A DNA stretch of 64,000 nucleotides from positions 1,860,001 to 1,924,000 of the forward strand of contig NZ_JBGNYA010000001.1 of the NCBI RefSeq assembly GCF_041477585.1, read 5' to 3'. Positions 1 to 11,379 of the stretch are shown piece by piece. Made by a program: the position numbers and the translations under genes. Position 1 is the first letter of the stretch. Every line of letters starts with the position of its first letter. This DNA is from Halobellus sp. MBLA0158. Lineage in GTDB: Archaea > Halobacteriota > Halobacteria > Halobacteriales > Haloferacaceae. Under the pieces are notes generated by a model, which searched no databases, was not told where the DNA came from, and was given only the letters and a program-made list of their open reading frames with translations.

Positions 1-15
1 GGGATTCAGGGAGTC

Positions 16-97
16 ATAGTGATTACTCTCGCTGTTTACCGCCGAACGCCACCACCGGTGACGGCGTTGGGCGGGAAGAGACGAGAGTACTCACTAT
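16..97. repeat. 82-bp inverted repeat downstream of the surface-protein gene
   Basis: ATAGTGATTACTCTCG at 16-31 is matched by its reverse complement at 82-97 with one mismatch. The interior holds a second inverted segment (AACGCC and GGCGTT arms) around 45-77. It lies just past the stop codon of the minus-strand gene ending at 112, so it may be a transcript-end stem-loop. A small MITE is an alternative, but no clean target duplication is visible. Confidence 0.55.
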
Positions 98-111
98 CAG
101 TCGGGACTCGA

Positions 112-1857
112 TTAGTTCTGGCCGGGGGCGTTGCCTGAGTTCCCGGGCGCGCCGCCCGAGTTGCCGTTTCCGTTGCCCGAACTGCTGGACGACCCGCCGC
201 CGGCTTCGGACTCGTCATCCTCGGCTTCCTCGTTCTCGGCCTCCTCGTCTTCGGTCTCTGCCTCTTCGGACTCGACTTCGTCGTCTCCGTCCTCGTCCTC
301 ATCCGCGGCCTGGGGTCCGCCGTCGCGGCCGCGGTCGTCGGTCTCGTTTTCGGTGTCGTCGTCGGGACCGGCCTGACCGGAGCGACCCGGCGCGTCGCCG
401 GACCGACCGGGAGCGTCTGCGGCGTTACCCGCGCCGCCGCTCCGCGCGCTCTCGGACTGTCCCGGTGCGTCGCCGGAGCGGCCGGGCGCGTCGGCAGCCT
501 GCCCAGGGGCGTTGCCGGAGTTGCCCGGGGCATCGTCGGCCGCTTCGGGCGTTTCGGTCTCGTTTTCGGCCGTCTCGTTCTCGCTGTTGTCGTCCTGCCC
601 GGGGGCGTTGCCTGAGTTCCCGGGCGCTTCGTCGGCGTTACCGGGGTTGTTGCCGGTGACGAAGTCCGAGATGATCTGTCCCGGCGGGCCGTCGAAGCCG
701 GCCGACTGGAGCGCGCTCACGAACCCGGCGACGGCCTGGCCGAAGGGCCCCTGCTGGGCGAACTCGACGGTCAGCCGCTCCGTGGTCGTCGCGGTCTCGT
801 TCTCCGCGCTGGCGGTCACGGTGATCGTGACATTCTCCTGCGGGAGCGGGAGGGCGACCTCGCCGTCGGCGTCGGTCGCGTACGTGCCCGTGCCCGAGTA
901 GTCGCCGTCGGCCTCGATCTCGACGGTGGCGTTCTCGACCGCGTCGTCGCCGTGCGTGACGCGCACGAAGACGCCGTCGTCGTTCTGGACCGCCGAGACT
1001 TCGAGCTTCGCGTAGCCGGCGAGCTCGGACGTCGTCTCGGCGCTCGCACCTTCGACGCTCGCGGTCACCGTCACCTGCTGGGTATCTTCGGGCTGGTCCA
1101 GCGTGACGGTGCCGTTGGCGTCGGTGGCGTAGGTCCCCGCCTCGGAGTAGTTCTCCTCGCCGGTGACGTTCACGGTGGCGCCCTCGACGACCTCGCCGTA
1201 CTGGGTGACCGTCACGGTCGCCGTGCCGTCGTCGCTCTGTTCGACGGCGACGTCAAGGGACTCGGAGAGCGGCACCAACTCGACGCTCGCGCTCGCGTTC
1301 GCGCCGTTGGCGCTCGCTTCGACGGTCACCGAAACCGTCTCGTTCGGGTTCGGCAGGGCGACCTCGCCGTCGGCGTCGGTCTCGTAGCTCCCGTTCCCGT
1401 CGTAGGCCGTCTCGGAACTGACCGCGACGGTCGCGTTCTCGATCGCCTGGTCGTACTGCGTGACGGTTATCGTCGCCGTGCCGTCGTCGTTCTGCGCCGC
1501 GGAGACGGCGAGTGCGTCCTCGCGGGGGCGCAGTTCGACCTGCTGGCTCGCGTTGACGCCGTCGCTGGAGGCGTTGATCGTCACGGTGACTGTCTCGGCC
1601 GGCTCGGGGAGCACGACGGTGCCGTCGGCGGCTGTCGTGTACGTCCCGTTGCCCGCGTACGCGCTTTCCCCTGTGACTTCGACTGTCGCGTTCTCGACTG
1701 CGCTCTCGTTTGCGGTCACGGTGACGACTGCCTCGCCCGTCTCGGGGCGCTGGTCGACGTCGACCGCGAGTCCGGTCGCCGCGCTCGCGGCCGACGGGAC
1801 GACGGCCATCCCGAGGACCACGAACGCCGCGACGAGTGCGAACGTGCTGCGGTTCAT
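112..1857 (-). CDS. Secreted surface protein with four Ig-like repeats and a low-complexity tail
   Basis: The 581-residue product starts with a Sec-type signal peptide (about residues 1-27, hydrophobic core and an Ala-X-Ala end), so it should be exported. Residues about 28-370 hold four copies of a roughly 80-residue beta-rich unit, each with recurring ENATVEV, GTYxTDADGxV and VTVTA segments, which resembles carboxypeptidase-regulatory-like or Ig-like folds. Many N-X-S/T sequons suggest heavy N-glycosylation. The last 170 residues are low complexity: repeated APGNSGNAPGQ and APGRSGDAPG units, then a Glu/Asp-rich block and a Ser/Gly/Asn end. There is no transmembrane or PGF-CTERM anchor at the C-terminus, so the protein may be released or held by the tail. 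Function is not recognised; a cell-surface or adhesin-like role is an inference. The start is supported by the signal peptide. Confidence 0.8.
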   Translation of the reverse strand: MNRSTFALVAAFVVLGMAVVPSAASAATGLAVDVDQRPETGEAVVTVTANESAVENATVEVTGESAYAGNGTYTTAADGTVVLPEPAETVTVTINASSDGVNASQQVELRPREDALAVSAAQNDDGTATITVTQYDQAIENATVAVSSETAYDGNGSYETDADGEVALPNPNETVSVTVEASANGANASASVELVPLSESLDVAVEQSDDGTATVTVTQYGEVVEGATVNVTGEENYSEAGTYATDANGTVTLDQPEDTQQVTVTASVEGASAETTSELAGYAKLEVSAVQNDDGVFVRVTHGDDAVENATVEIEADGDYSGTGTYATDADGEVALPLPQENVTITVTASAENETATTTERLTVEFAQQGPFGQAVAGFVSALQSAGFDGPPGQIISDFVTGNNPGNADEAPGNSGNAPGQDDNSENETAENETETPEAADDAPGNSGNAPGQAADAPGRSGDAPGQSESARSGGAGNAADAPGRSGDAPGRSGQAGPDDDTENETDDRGRDGGPQAADEDEDGDDEVESEEAETEDEEAENEEAEDDESEAGGGSSSSSGNGNGNSGGAPGNSGNAPGQN

Positions 1858-2021
1858 TGCACTCGGCCGTTACACCGTATCCATCATAAACCGGGAACTC
1901 GCTCAGCCCGTCTTCCCGCCGATTTAGCCCGATTTAGCCCGATTTAACGGTCTTTGGACTCGGTTCGGCGGGCTGGCCCAGCGAGCGGAGTGCTGAGGCT
2001 ATGGTGTGGGATGGTAATAAT

Positions 2022-2061
2022 CGAGAGCGGTGCGCTCGCTTGGGCGAGCGCGTCGCTCTCG
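2022..2061 (-). terminator. Strong hairpin after 5S rRNA, probable rRNA operon terminator
   Basis: CGAGAGCG at 2022-2029 pairs with CGCTCTCG at 2054-2061, and GCGCTCGC at 2032-2039 pairs with GCGAGCGC at 2044-2051. The two intervening positions can form G-U pairs, giving an 18-bp stem with a TTGG loop. On the transcribed strand it follows the 5S gene by about 28 nt and is followed by ATTATTACC. It may terminate transcription or protect the 3' end. Further downstream (1927-1946) there is a short tandem GATTTAGCCC repeat. Confidence 0.6.
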
Positions 2062-2088
2062 GTGTGTGATGAGTGTAGTATGAGTGGT

Positions 2089-2210
2089 GAGGCGGCGAGT
2101 CAGTGTTCCCAGAGGATCGCTCACTCCAGTACTTGCTGACACGCTGGCAGGCTTAACTTCCGTGTTCGGGATGGGTACGGGTGTTTCCCTGCCGCTCTGG
2201 CCGCCTTCAA
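2089..2210 (-). rRNA. rrf: 5S ribosomal RNA
   Basis: The reverse complement begins TTGAAGGCGGCC and contains the archaeal 5S core CCCGTACCCATCCCGAACACG and the GTACTGGAGTG segment, ending in CGCCGCCTCACC, which pairs with the 5' end. Length is about 122 nt, as in other haloarchaea. It is the last gene of the rRNA operon. No tRNA-Cys, which often follows 5S in haloarchaea, is seen between this gene and the surface-protein gene. Ends are good to within a few bases. Confidence 0.93.
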
Positions 2211-2412
2211 GCCGACTGATGGAATCGAACCATCTTGAACTGCTCGGTATCGAACAGTTCGTCGACCACTGTCGGTGGCGTCTCGCTGATCGGTCCGATG
2301 GATTCGACCGTGTGTAGTGCGCGCAATCCAGTTACCGCCTGAACCCGCTCGCACGGTGGTTCGTGAGCGTCTCACGTACCAGTCGTGTTGCGGTTCTGTC
2401 TGACACTCAAGT
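2211..2412 (-). other. 23S-5S spacer with 3' half of the 23S processing stem
   Basis: The spacer holds no gene. GGTTC at 2392-2396 and GACACTCAA at 2402-2410 are complementary to TTGAGTGTC at 5334-5342 and GAACC at 5347-5351 on the other side of 23S, with a 4/5-nt internal loop between the two helices. This is the expected place of the 23S precursor stem. The loop does not fit a perfect bulge-helix-bulge. Confidence 0.6.
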
Positions 2413-5328
<2,916 letters not shown>

Positions 5329-5333
5329 CGGTA

Positions 5334-5449
5334 TTGAGTGTCGTTGGAACCAGTCTCGCCTGGGTAGGCGAGACCGTCTGTTAGGTGCCTATCGTAGTGA
5401 TAGGCGGTGTGTCTGTCTTCCGACAGACGGACTGTCCGTAGTGGACAGT
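5334..5449 (-). other. 23S processing stem and array of four perfect hairpins in the tRNA-Ala/23S spacer
   Basis: Next to the 23S 5' end, 5334-5351 is the partner of 2392-2410. It is followed by four perfect hairpins: 5353-5374 (8-bp stem GTCTCGCC/GGCGAGAC, 6-nt loop), 5387-5405 (7-bp GCCTATC/GATAGGC, loop GTAGT), 5411-5428 (7-bp GTCTGTC/GACAGAC, loop TTCC) and 5431-5449 (7-bp ACTGTCC/GGACAGT, loop GTAGT). Two share the same loop. They may guide precursor folding or binding of processing proteins. The rest of the spacer (5450-5682) shows no gene. Confidence 0.7.
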
Positions 5450-5682
5450 ATACTGGTACAGTGATCTGTGACGTCCACGAGCCGTTCGTGTGAACGGGTT
5501 CAGTGGGCGTCTGGATTGCGCGCGTACACACGGTCGTCATTGCACGTCCGGTGGCGGCCGGAGCGTGCGTCGAACCCTTCCCATCCGCGCTTTCACGGGA
5601 TGGTGCATCAGTTCGTTGGGATCTCATCCTCGCGCTGTCTCCCACTTAAGGGATGTGTTTCGCGATGATGAGCGCCCAAGTA

Positions 5683-5754
5683 TGGACCCGCTGGGATTTG
5701 AACCCAGGGCGTCCTCCTTGCAAAGGAGGTGCTCTACCGCTGAGCTACGGGCCC
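5683..5754 (-). tRNA. tRNA-Ala (anticodon TGC) in the rRNA spacer
   Basis: The reverse complement begins GGGCCCGTAGCTCAGC and ends GGGTTCAAATCCC plus CGGGTCCA. The 7-bp acceptor stem pairs completely (one G-U), and the anticodon loop TTTGCAA gives TGC, alanine. Length is 72 nt with discriminator A and no encoded CCA. Its place between 16S and 23S is standard for Euryarchaeota. Confidence 0.97.
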
Positions 5755-5755
5755 T

Positions 5756-5794
5756 GTTAGCCTTGGTGGTTCTAAGGTGCCTGTCCGGTCGATC
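5756..5794 (-). other. 3' half of the 16S bulge-helix-bulge processing stem
   Basis: This 39-nt segment is complementary to 7424-7462 on the other side of 16S. In the transcript the outer helix (GGTGGTTC/GAACCACC) is followed by a 4-bp central helix GGTG/CACC and the inner helix CCTGTC/GACAGG. A 3-nt bulge ACA lies on the 5' strand and TTA on the 3' strand. That is the exact substrate geometry of the archaeal tRNA-splicing endonuclease. It lies between tRNA-Ala and the 16S 3' end. Confidence 0.88.
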
Positions 5795-5856
5795 TGGTAC
5801 ACGATCCACGCGATGAGTGAAAGTGAGCCAGGCGCGTCGGCCTGGTCTCGGTCTGT

Positions 5857-7329
<1,473 letters not shown>

Positions 7330-7423
7330 GGGTCTCTCCCCGTGTGGGGAGAGGGGTGTGGCGGGATTTCCCATCAGAAGATGGGAGAATCACCATATAT
7401 CATTGCGTGGTCCGTGTGGTTCG

Positions 7424-7462
7424 GATCGACCAGACAGGTGTCACCGAACCACCAAGGCTAAC
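7424..7462 (-). other. 5' half of the 16S bulge-helix-bulge processing stem
   Basis: This is the complement of 5756-5794, carrying outer helix, GGTG central helix, ACA bulge and inner helix. Between it and mature 16S the leader also holds two perfect hairpins, 7334-7353 (8-bp stem, GTGT loop) and 7369-7386 (7-bp stem, AGAA loop). Confidence 0.88.
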
Positions 7463-7514
7463 ATCAGATCCCATCTGTACGGCGGACCGCAGGGGTGGAA
7501 TCCTCATATCGTGT

Positions 7515-7552
7515 CCGACTCAAGCGAAACGGCGGATGGGTATAAACCCGTT
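7515..7552 (-). promoter_or_regulatory. rRNA operon promoter, proximal copy
   Basis: On the minus strand the TATA box TTTATA (7541-7546) is preceded directly by CAACGGG. The start of transcription is expected about 26 nt downstream, near 7515. It lies upstream of the 16S processing stem. The same CAACGGG-TATA layout recurs at the distal promoter. Confidence 0.65.
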
Positions 7553-7644
7553 GGATCCGTTTCGCCCCACGGCGCGATGGTCCGCGGCGGTCGGAAAGCG
7601 AGCGCGAGCGGAGTTCAACCGCCCGCAGTCGCGTTGTGTTCTTC

Positions 7645-7683
7645 GCATTACCGTCTGATGCGAGGGTCGTACTTAACCCCGTT
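7645..7683 (-). promoter_or_regulatory. rRNA operon promoter, distal copy
   Basis: On the minus strand CAACGGGG is followed by the TATA-like TTAAGTA (7670-7676). TGCGAAG lies about 25 nt downstream, near 7641-7647, and resembles the initiation region of haloarchaeal rRNA promoters. Tandem rRNA promoters are usual in haloarchaea. Confidence 0.65.
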
Positions 7684-7839
7684 GATTCCGAACGATCTCC
7701 GAAAATTCCTGTGAGATATGTGTGATCGTCTAACACCGCGGCCGAACGACGACATCGAGTGACCGTTCGCCCACCCGTGTCCGGGCGCGAGTCACGCGTG
7801 CTCGCGCACGATGATGAAGAGAATTCGGTCGTCCCGTTC

Positions 7840-7861
7840 TTTATAACGGGGGCCTTTATAA
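7840..7861 (+). promoter_or_regulatory. Tandem TATA boxes before tbp
   Basis: Two identical TTTATAA boxes lie at 7840-7846 and 7855-7861, 15 bp apart, followed by an A-rich stretch up to the ATG at 7890. The second box is about 30 bp from the start codon, so its transcript would be nearly leaderless. The two boxes in front of the TATA-binding-protein gene could allow autoregulation, which is an inference. Confidence 0.6.
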
Positions 7862-7889
7862 GGGAGGGCAGAGATAATAAAAACAGAGC

Positions 7890-8450
7890 ATGAGTTCGCC
7901 GGCAGATTCAATCGAGATTCAGAACGTTGTCGCATCGACCGGAATCGGCCAGGAGCTCGACCTCGAAGCGCTCGCGGAGGACCTCCCCGGAGCCGACTTC
8001 AATCCGGACAACTTCCCCGGGCTCGTCTACCGGACCCAAGAGCCGAAGGCCGCCGCGCTCATCTTCCGCTCGGGCAAGATCGTCTGCACGGGCGCAAAGA
8101 GCATCGACGACGTCCACGAGGCCCTCGGCATCATCTTCGAGAAGCTCCGCGGACTGCAGATCCCCGTCGACGAGGACCCCGAGATCACGGTCCAGAACAT
8201 CGTCTCCAGCGCGGACCTCGGCCACAACCTCAACCTCAACGCGCTCGCGATCGGGCTCGGTCTCGAAGACGTCGAGTACGAGCCCGAGCAGTTCCCCGGG
8301 CTCGTCTACCGGATGGACGAACCCGAGGTCGTCATCCTCCTGTTCGGATCCGGTAAGATCGTCATCACGGGCGGCAAGCGGACCGACGACGCCGAGACCG
8401 CGGTCGAAGAGATCGTAAAGCGGATCGACGACCTGGGCCTGCTCGGATAG
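7890..8450 (+). CDS. tbp: TATA-binding protein (TBP)
   Basis: The 186-residue product has the two-fold TBP saddle: residues about 8-90 and 98-182 are direct repeats. Both halves carry IQNVVAS or VQNIVSS at the start, the FPGLVYR core and the SGKIV(C/I)TGAK or GGK strand. It binds TATA boxes and recruits TFB and RNA polymerase. Like other haloarchaeal TBPs it is very acidic. Haloarchaea often have several TBPs; the chromosomal place beside orc1 and the rRNA operon suggests the housekeeping copy. Tandem TATA boxes stand in front. The next gene begins 77 bp downstream on the same strand. Confidence 0.97.
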   Translation: MSSPADSIEIQNVVASTGIGQELDLEALAEDLPGADFNPDNFPGLVYRTQEPKAAALIFRSGKIVCTGAKSIDDVHEALGIIFEKLRGLQIPVDEDPEITVQNIVSSADLGHNLNLNALAIGLGLEDVEYEPEQFPGLVYRMDEPEVVILLFGSGKIVITGGKRTDDAETAVEEIVKRIDDLGLLG

Positions 8451-8527
8451 GATTACCGTGACCAATCGGACGTTCCAGCGAGGTGTGAGAGTGTGACCCA
8501 ACGGGAGGGTGTCGCGCCGCCGAACCG

Positions 8528-9301
8528 ATGACCGCGCGGGAGGATATCGCGTTCCTGGCCGGCTCGGAACTCCGCGTGGAGGCGCTGTTCGCGCTCCGCT
8601 CGGAGACAGCCACGCCGACGGAGTTGGCCGAGCGCTGCTCGTGCGCACGCGAGACTGCCCAACGGACCATCTCGGCGTTCGTCGACCGCGGGTGGGCCGA
8701 GAAGGTCTCGACGGCCGAGGGCTATCGCCTGACGCGCGCCGGCGGACTCGTCGCGAGCGGCTACGAGGACTTCGAGAGGTGCGTTGCGGTCTCGAAGGAG
8801 TACCGCGAGTTCCTGGTCCACCTCAGCGGCGTCGACCCGGACCTGAGCTGCCGTGAGCTCGACGCGCTCACCCTCACGCGGGCGACCACCCAGAACCCCC
8901 ACGCGCCGATCAATCGGTTCCGAGACGTCGTCGGCGACGAGCCGGTCGAGGAGTTTTTCGGGATCACGCCGATCGTGAGCCGGATGTTCAACGAGGCCGC
9001 GGCGCGGGTCATCGGCCCCGACACCCGGATCGACCTTGTGATCGACGAGAGCGTCCTCACCGCCTCCGCCTCGGAGTTTCCCGAGGCGCTCGAACGCGCC
9101 GAACGGCTCGATCAGTTCACGCTCTACGTCTCGCCTGAGACGCTGGAGTTCGGGCTGATGCTCGTCGACGGTCACGCCTACCTCGGCGCCTACGACGACG
9201 GGACCCTCGTCGCGAGCGTCGACGGTCGGACCGACGCCTTCCGAGAGTGGGCGGCCGACACCTTCGAGCGGATCCGCGAGCAGTCAAAGGCGAGATTGTA
9301 G
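8528..9301 (+). CDS. Winged-helix transcriptional regulator, FilR1/DUF1724-like
   Basis: The 257-residue product has an N-terminal winged helix (about residues 1-80), with a helix-turn-helix around TPTELAERCSCARETAQRTI followed by the wing. A C-terminal alpha/beta domain follows, of the kind found in haloarchaeal and methanogen regulators related to FilR1 (DUF1724), which may sense a ligand. Conserved parts are the FRDVVGDEP segment and the central DTRIDLVIDESVL strand. It follows tbp by 77 bp on the same strand and converges with orc1. The target is unknown; the assignment to the family is by pattern only. Confidence 0.75.
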   Translation: MTAREDIAFLAGSELRVEALFALRSETATPTELAERCSCARETAQRTISAFVDRGWAEKVSTAEGYRLTRAGGLVASGYEDFERCVAVSKEYREFLVHLSGVDPDLSCRELDALTLTRATTQNPHAPINRFRDVVGDEPVEEFFGITPIVSRMFNEAAARVIGPDTRIDLVIDESVLTASASEFPEALERAERLDQFTLYVSPETLEFGLMLVDGHAYLGAYDDGTLVASVDGRTDAFREWAADTFERIREQSKARL

Positions 9302-9363
9302 GGCTTCTGAAGCTCAGAATCCAGGGCCGACGAGATCGGCCGAGACAGACCGAGGCGAGGACC

Positions 9364-10569
9364 TCACTCGTCGATGTCTTCGAGCAGGACTTCCTTGACG
9401 ACTTCGGGATCTTCGAGCAGCTGGTGTTTCGTGTAGCTGCCCTCGGCGCTCCCGCCGCTGTGTTTGGACTGTTCGATGATGTCGAGGAAGGCGTGTTCCT
9501 TGAGCAGATCGCGCACCCGGCGCAGTGAGAGCGTGTCGGAGCCCTGGCCGTCGCAGATGTTCTCGTAGACCTCGTAGACGCGACTCGTGCGGAAGCCCTC
9601 CTGCCGCTCGCTCGACAGCGAGAGGATGGCCAGCGCCTGGAGGACGTACCGGGAGTGCGGCGTCGAGCCGCGGATGAGCTCCCTGAAGCGGTCGGTCTCG
9701 GCGCGCTCGCGCGCCTGGGTGACGAACTCTTCGCGGACGGTCTGGGCGCCCTCGGACTGTGCGATCTCGCCCGCATAGCGGAGGATGTCGATCGCCTTGC
9801 GGGCGTCGCCGTGCTCCCGCGCCGCCAACGCCGCCGCGCGCGGGATCGTCGAGGGGTCGAGGACGTCGTCGCGGAAGGCGTCCGACCGCGCGTCCATAAT
9901 GTTCCGGAGTTGGTTCGCGTCGTAGGGCGGAAAGACGAACTCCCGCTCGCAGAGGCTGGATTTGACCCGCTCGTCCATCCGGTCTTTGTACTGGATCTTG
10001 TTGCTGATCCCGATCACGCCGAGCTTGCACTGCTCGATCTTGCCGGCCTCGCCCGCTCGCGAGAGTTGCATCAGGATGTCGTCGTCCGAGAGCTTGTCGA
10101 TCTCGTCGAGGATGATCAACACGACGTCGTACTGCGCGTCGAGGATTCGCCAGAGCCGCTTGTAGTAGGTCGACGTGCTGAGGCCCTTGTCGGGGACTTT
10201 GATCCCCGTCGCCCCCGATTCGTTGACGCTGTCGGCGATGGTCTGGACCGCCTGCGTCTCGGTGGTGTCCTGGGCGCAGTCGACGTAGGCGAACGTCGCC
10301 TCGACGTCCTCCTCGCCGGCGGTGTCGACGAGGCGCTGGGAGACGTACTTCGCACACAGGGATTTCCCCGTCCCGGTCTTCCCGTAGATGAGGACGTTGC
10401 TGGGGCTCTGTCCGAAGATCGCGGGATTGACCGCGGCCGCCAGATCCGAGATCTCGTCGTCGCGGCCGACGATCCGACCCTCACCGGGGAGGTGATTGAT
10501 CTCCAGGAGTTCCTTGTTGGCGAAGATGGGGTCCTCCCGAGTGAAGAGGTCGTCGCTGGTGTTCGGCAT
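9364..10569 (-). CDS. orc1: Orc1/Cdc6 replication initiator
   Basis: The 401-residue product is an AAA+ origin-binding ATPase. Walker A GKTGTGKS is at residues 63-70, Walker B LIILDEID near 152, and a C-terminal winged helix (after about residue 300) binds ORB repeats. The start MPNTSDDLF at 10569 is chosen because it matches the family's short N-terminus. The open frame runs on upstream to 10806, but that part overlaps two ORB repeats and has no Orc1 character. The gene lies at the left edge of the ORB-containing intergenic region and is transcribed away from it, the usual layout for the main haloarchaeal origin, oriC1. Autoregulation by binding the nearest ORBs is likely. Confidence 0.96.
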   Translation of the reverse strand: MPNTSDDLFTREDPIFANKELLEINHLPGEGRIVGRDDEISDLAAAVNPAIFGQSPSNVLIYGKTGTGKSLCAKYVSQRLVDTAGEEDVEATFAYVDCAQDTTETQAVQTIADSVNESGATGIKVPDKGLSTSTYYKRLWRILDAQYDVVLIILDEIDKLSDDDILMQLSRAGEAGKIEQCKLGVIGISNKIQYKDRMDERVKSSLCEREFVFPPYDANQLRNIMDARSDAFRDDVLDPSTIPRAAALAAREHGDARKAIDILRYAGEIAQSEGAQTVREEFVTQARERAETDRFRELIRGSTPHSRYVLQALAILSLSSERQEGFRTSRVYEVYENICDGQGSDTLSLRRVRDLLKEHAFLDIIEQSKHSGGSAEGSYTKHQLLEDPEVVKEVLLEDIDE

Positions 10570-10577
10570 ACCGTAGG

Positions 10578-10597
10578 ACACCGGGTTTCCGATGAAA
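10578..10597 (-). repeat. ORB repeat 1
   Basis: TTTCATCGGAAACCCGGTGT on the minus strand, 9 bp before the orc1 start codon; two or three changes from consensus. Confidence 0.85.
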
Positions 10598-10638
10598 TGC
10601 GTTGTTATTCGGAACGGGCGTCGTCGCCGACGACACAC

Positions 10639-10658
10639 ACACCGCGTTTCCGGTGAAT
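10639..10658 (-). repeat. ORB repeat 2
   Basis: ATTCACCGGAAACGCGGTGT on the minus strand, two changes from consensus. Confidence 0.9.
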
Positions 10659-10700
10659 GGGCGAAAAGGGGCGTGGAGATCCACTCGAAAGCCCGATCTG

Positions 10701-10720
10701 TTTCACCGGAAACGTGGTGT
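10701..10720 (+). repeat. ORB repeat 3
   Basis: Exact consensus TTTCACCGGAAACGTGGTGT on the plus strand; with ORB 2 it forms an inverted pair. Confidence 0.95.
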
Positions 10721-10910
10721 GCTCGGAACAGCGAACGGTGGCGACGGTCGAAAGCAACGGTGAGATCACGACACTCGTCGGATCCGGACACGACCCGGGA
10801 TTTCACCGCATTTTCACCACGCGGCAGCGGGATCGGTTCAGGTGGTGAATCGGAGACAAAAGCGACTCACTAGCGTGCGACTGGAGTCAGCGGTAGGTAC
10901 GAAACGCCCC

Positions 10911-10946
10911 TACTTATTTGTTGCTTTCTAAAGGTCGGAATATTTA
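10911..10946. other. Candidate duplex unwinding element
   Basis: This is the richest A+T stretch of the origin region (TACTTATTTGTTGCTTTCTA and then GGAATATTTA), flanked at some distance by ORB 3 and ORB 4. It is the best candidate for the melting site. The same stretch could hold TATA boxes. Confidence 0.55.
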
Positions 10947-10980
10947 CGCCGGCGACGGATATCAGCCCATTACCAGCCCA

Positions 10981-11000
10981 TTTCACCGGAAACGTGGTGT
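10981..11000 (+). repeat. ORB repeat 4
   Basis: Exact consensus TTTCACCGGAAACGTGGTGT, identical to ORB 3 and ORB 7. Confidence 0.95.
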
Positions 11001-11094
11001 GTCTCCCGATGACGGTGTTCCAGTATTCGCGGTTTTGCACCCACTAGCGATCGCTTCGCGTTCACCAGAATCACCGATAGCCGAACGGGCGCAG

Positions 11095-11114
11095 TTTCAT
11101 CGGAAATCCGGTGT
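11095..11114 (+). repeat. ORB repeat 5
   Basis: TTTCATCGGAAATCCGGTGT, a variant copy sharing the T at position 6 with ORB 1. Confidence 0.85.
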
Positions 11115-11138
11115 CACCGCCACGGATCTCGCCCTCAG

Positions 11139-11158
11139 TTTCACCGGAAACGAGGTGT
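11139..11158 (+). repeat. ORB repeat 6
   Basis: TTTCACCGGAAACGAGGTGT, one change from consensus. Confidence 0.93.
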
Positions 11159-11203
11159 ACGGCCTCTGAATGCCGCCGGCGGCGGCCGCAACATCCGCAC
11201 CCA

Positions 11204-11223
11204 TTTCACCGGAAACGTGGTGT
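11204..11223 (+). repeat. ORB repeat 7
   Basis: Exact consensus, the copy nearest the Rad25-like gene. Confidence 0.95.
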
Positions 11224-11379
11224 GGGTTCCAGTGACGTCCGGGAAGGTCCGCCGGGGGTTCCCGTTGGCAGCCGCGGGGGAGTTCGCGCTGGCGACTCCC
11301 CTATTTCGCTCCCGCCCAATCGTATCGCACACCGACCCAGTCGCAAACCGTTTCCCGGTCGGGACCGTTCCGTGAGACG

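Larger units (their letters stand above)
10570..11379. other. Chromosomal replication origin (oriC1 type)
   Basis: This 810-bp gene-free region between orc1 and the Rad25-like helicase holds seven 20-bp ORB repeats, consensus TTTCACCGGAAACGTGGTGT. The two nearest orc1 (10578, 10639) point toward orc1 and the other five (10701, 10981, 11095, 11139, 11204) point the other way. The most A+T-rich stretch is about 10911-10946. Multiple ORBs beside orc1 define haloarchaeal origins. Promoters for both flanking genes must also lie here. Confidence 0.93.

Noticed and set aside
36-533. Arg/Pro/Thr-rich open frame overlapping the surface-protein gene end
   Set aside because: It is the same-strand shifted-frame shadow of the low-complexity tail.
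10570-10806. N-terminal extension of Orc1
   Set aside because: It runs across ORB repeats and lacks Orc1 character; the family start is MPNTSDDLF-like.
10801-10820. Eighth ORB copy (TTTCACCGCATTTTCACCAC)
   Set aside because: Only the first eight bases match the consensus; the GGAAAC core is missing.
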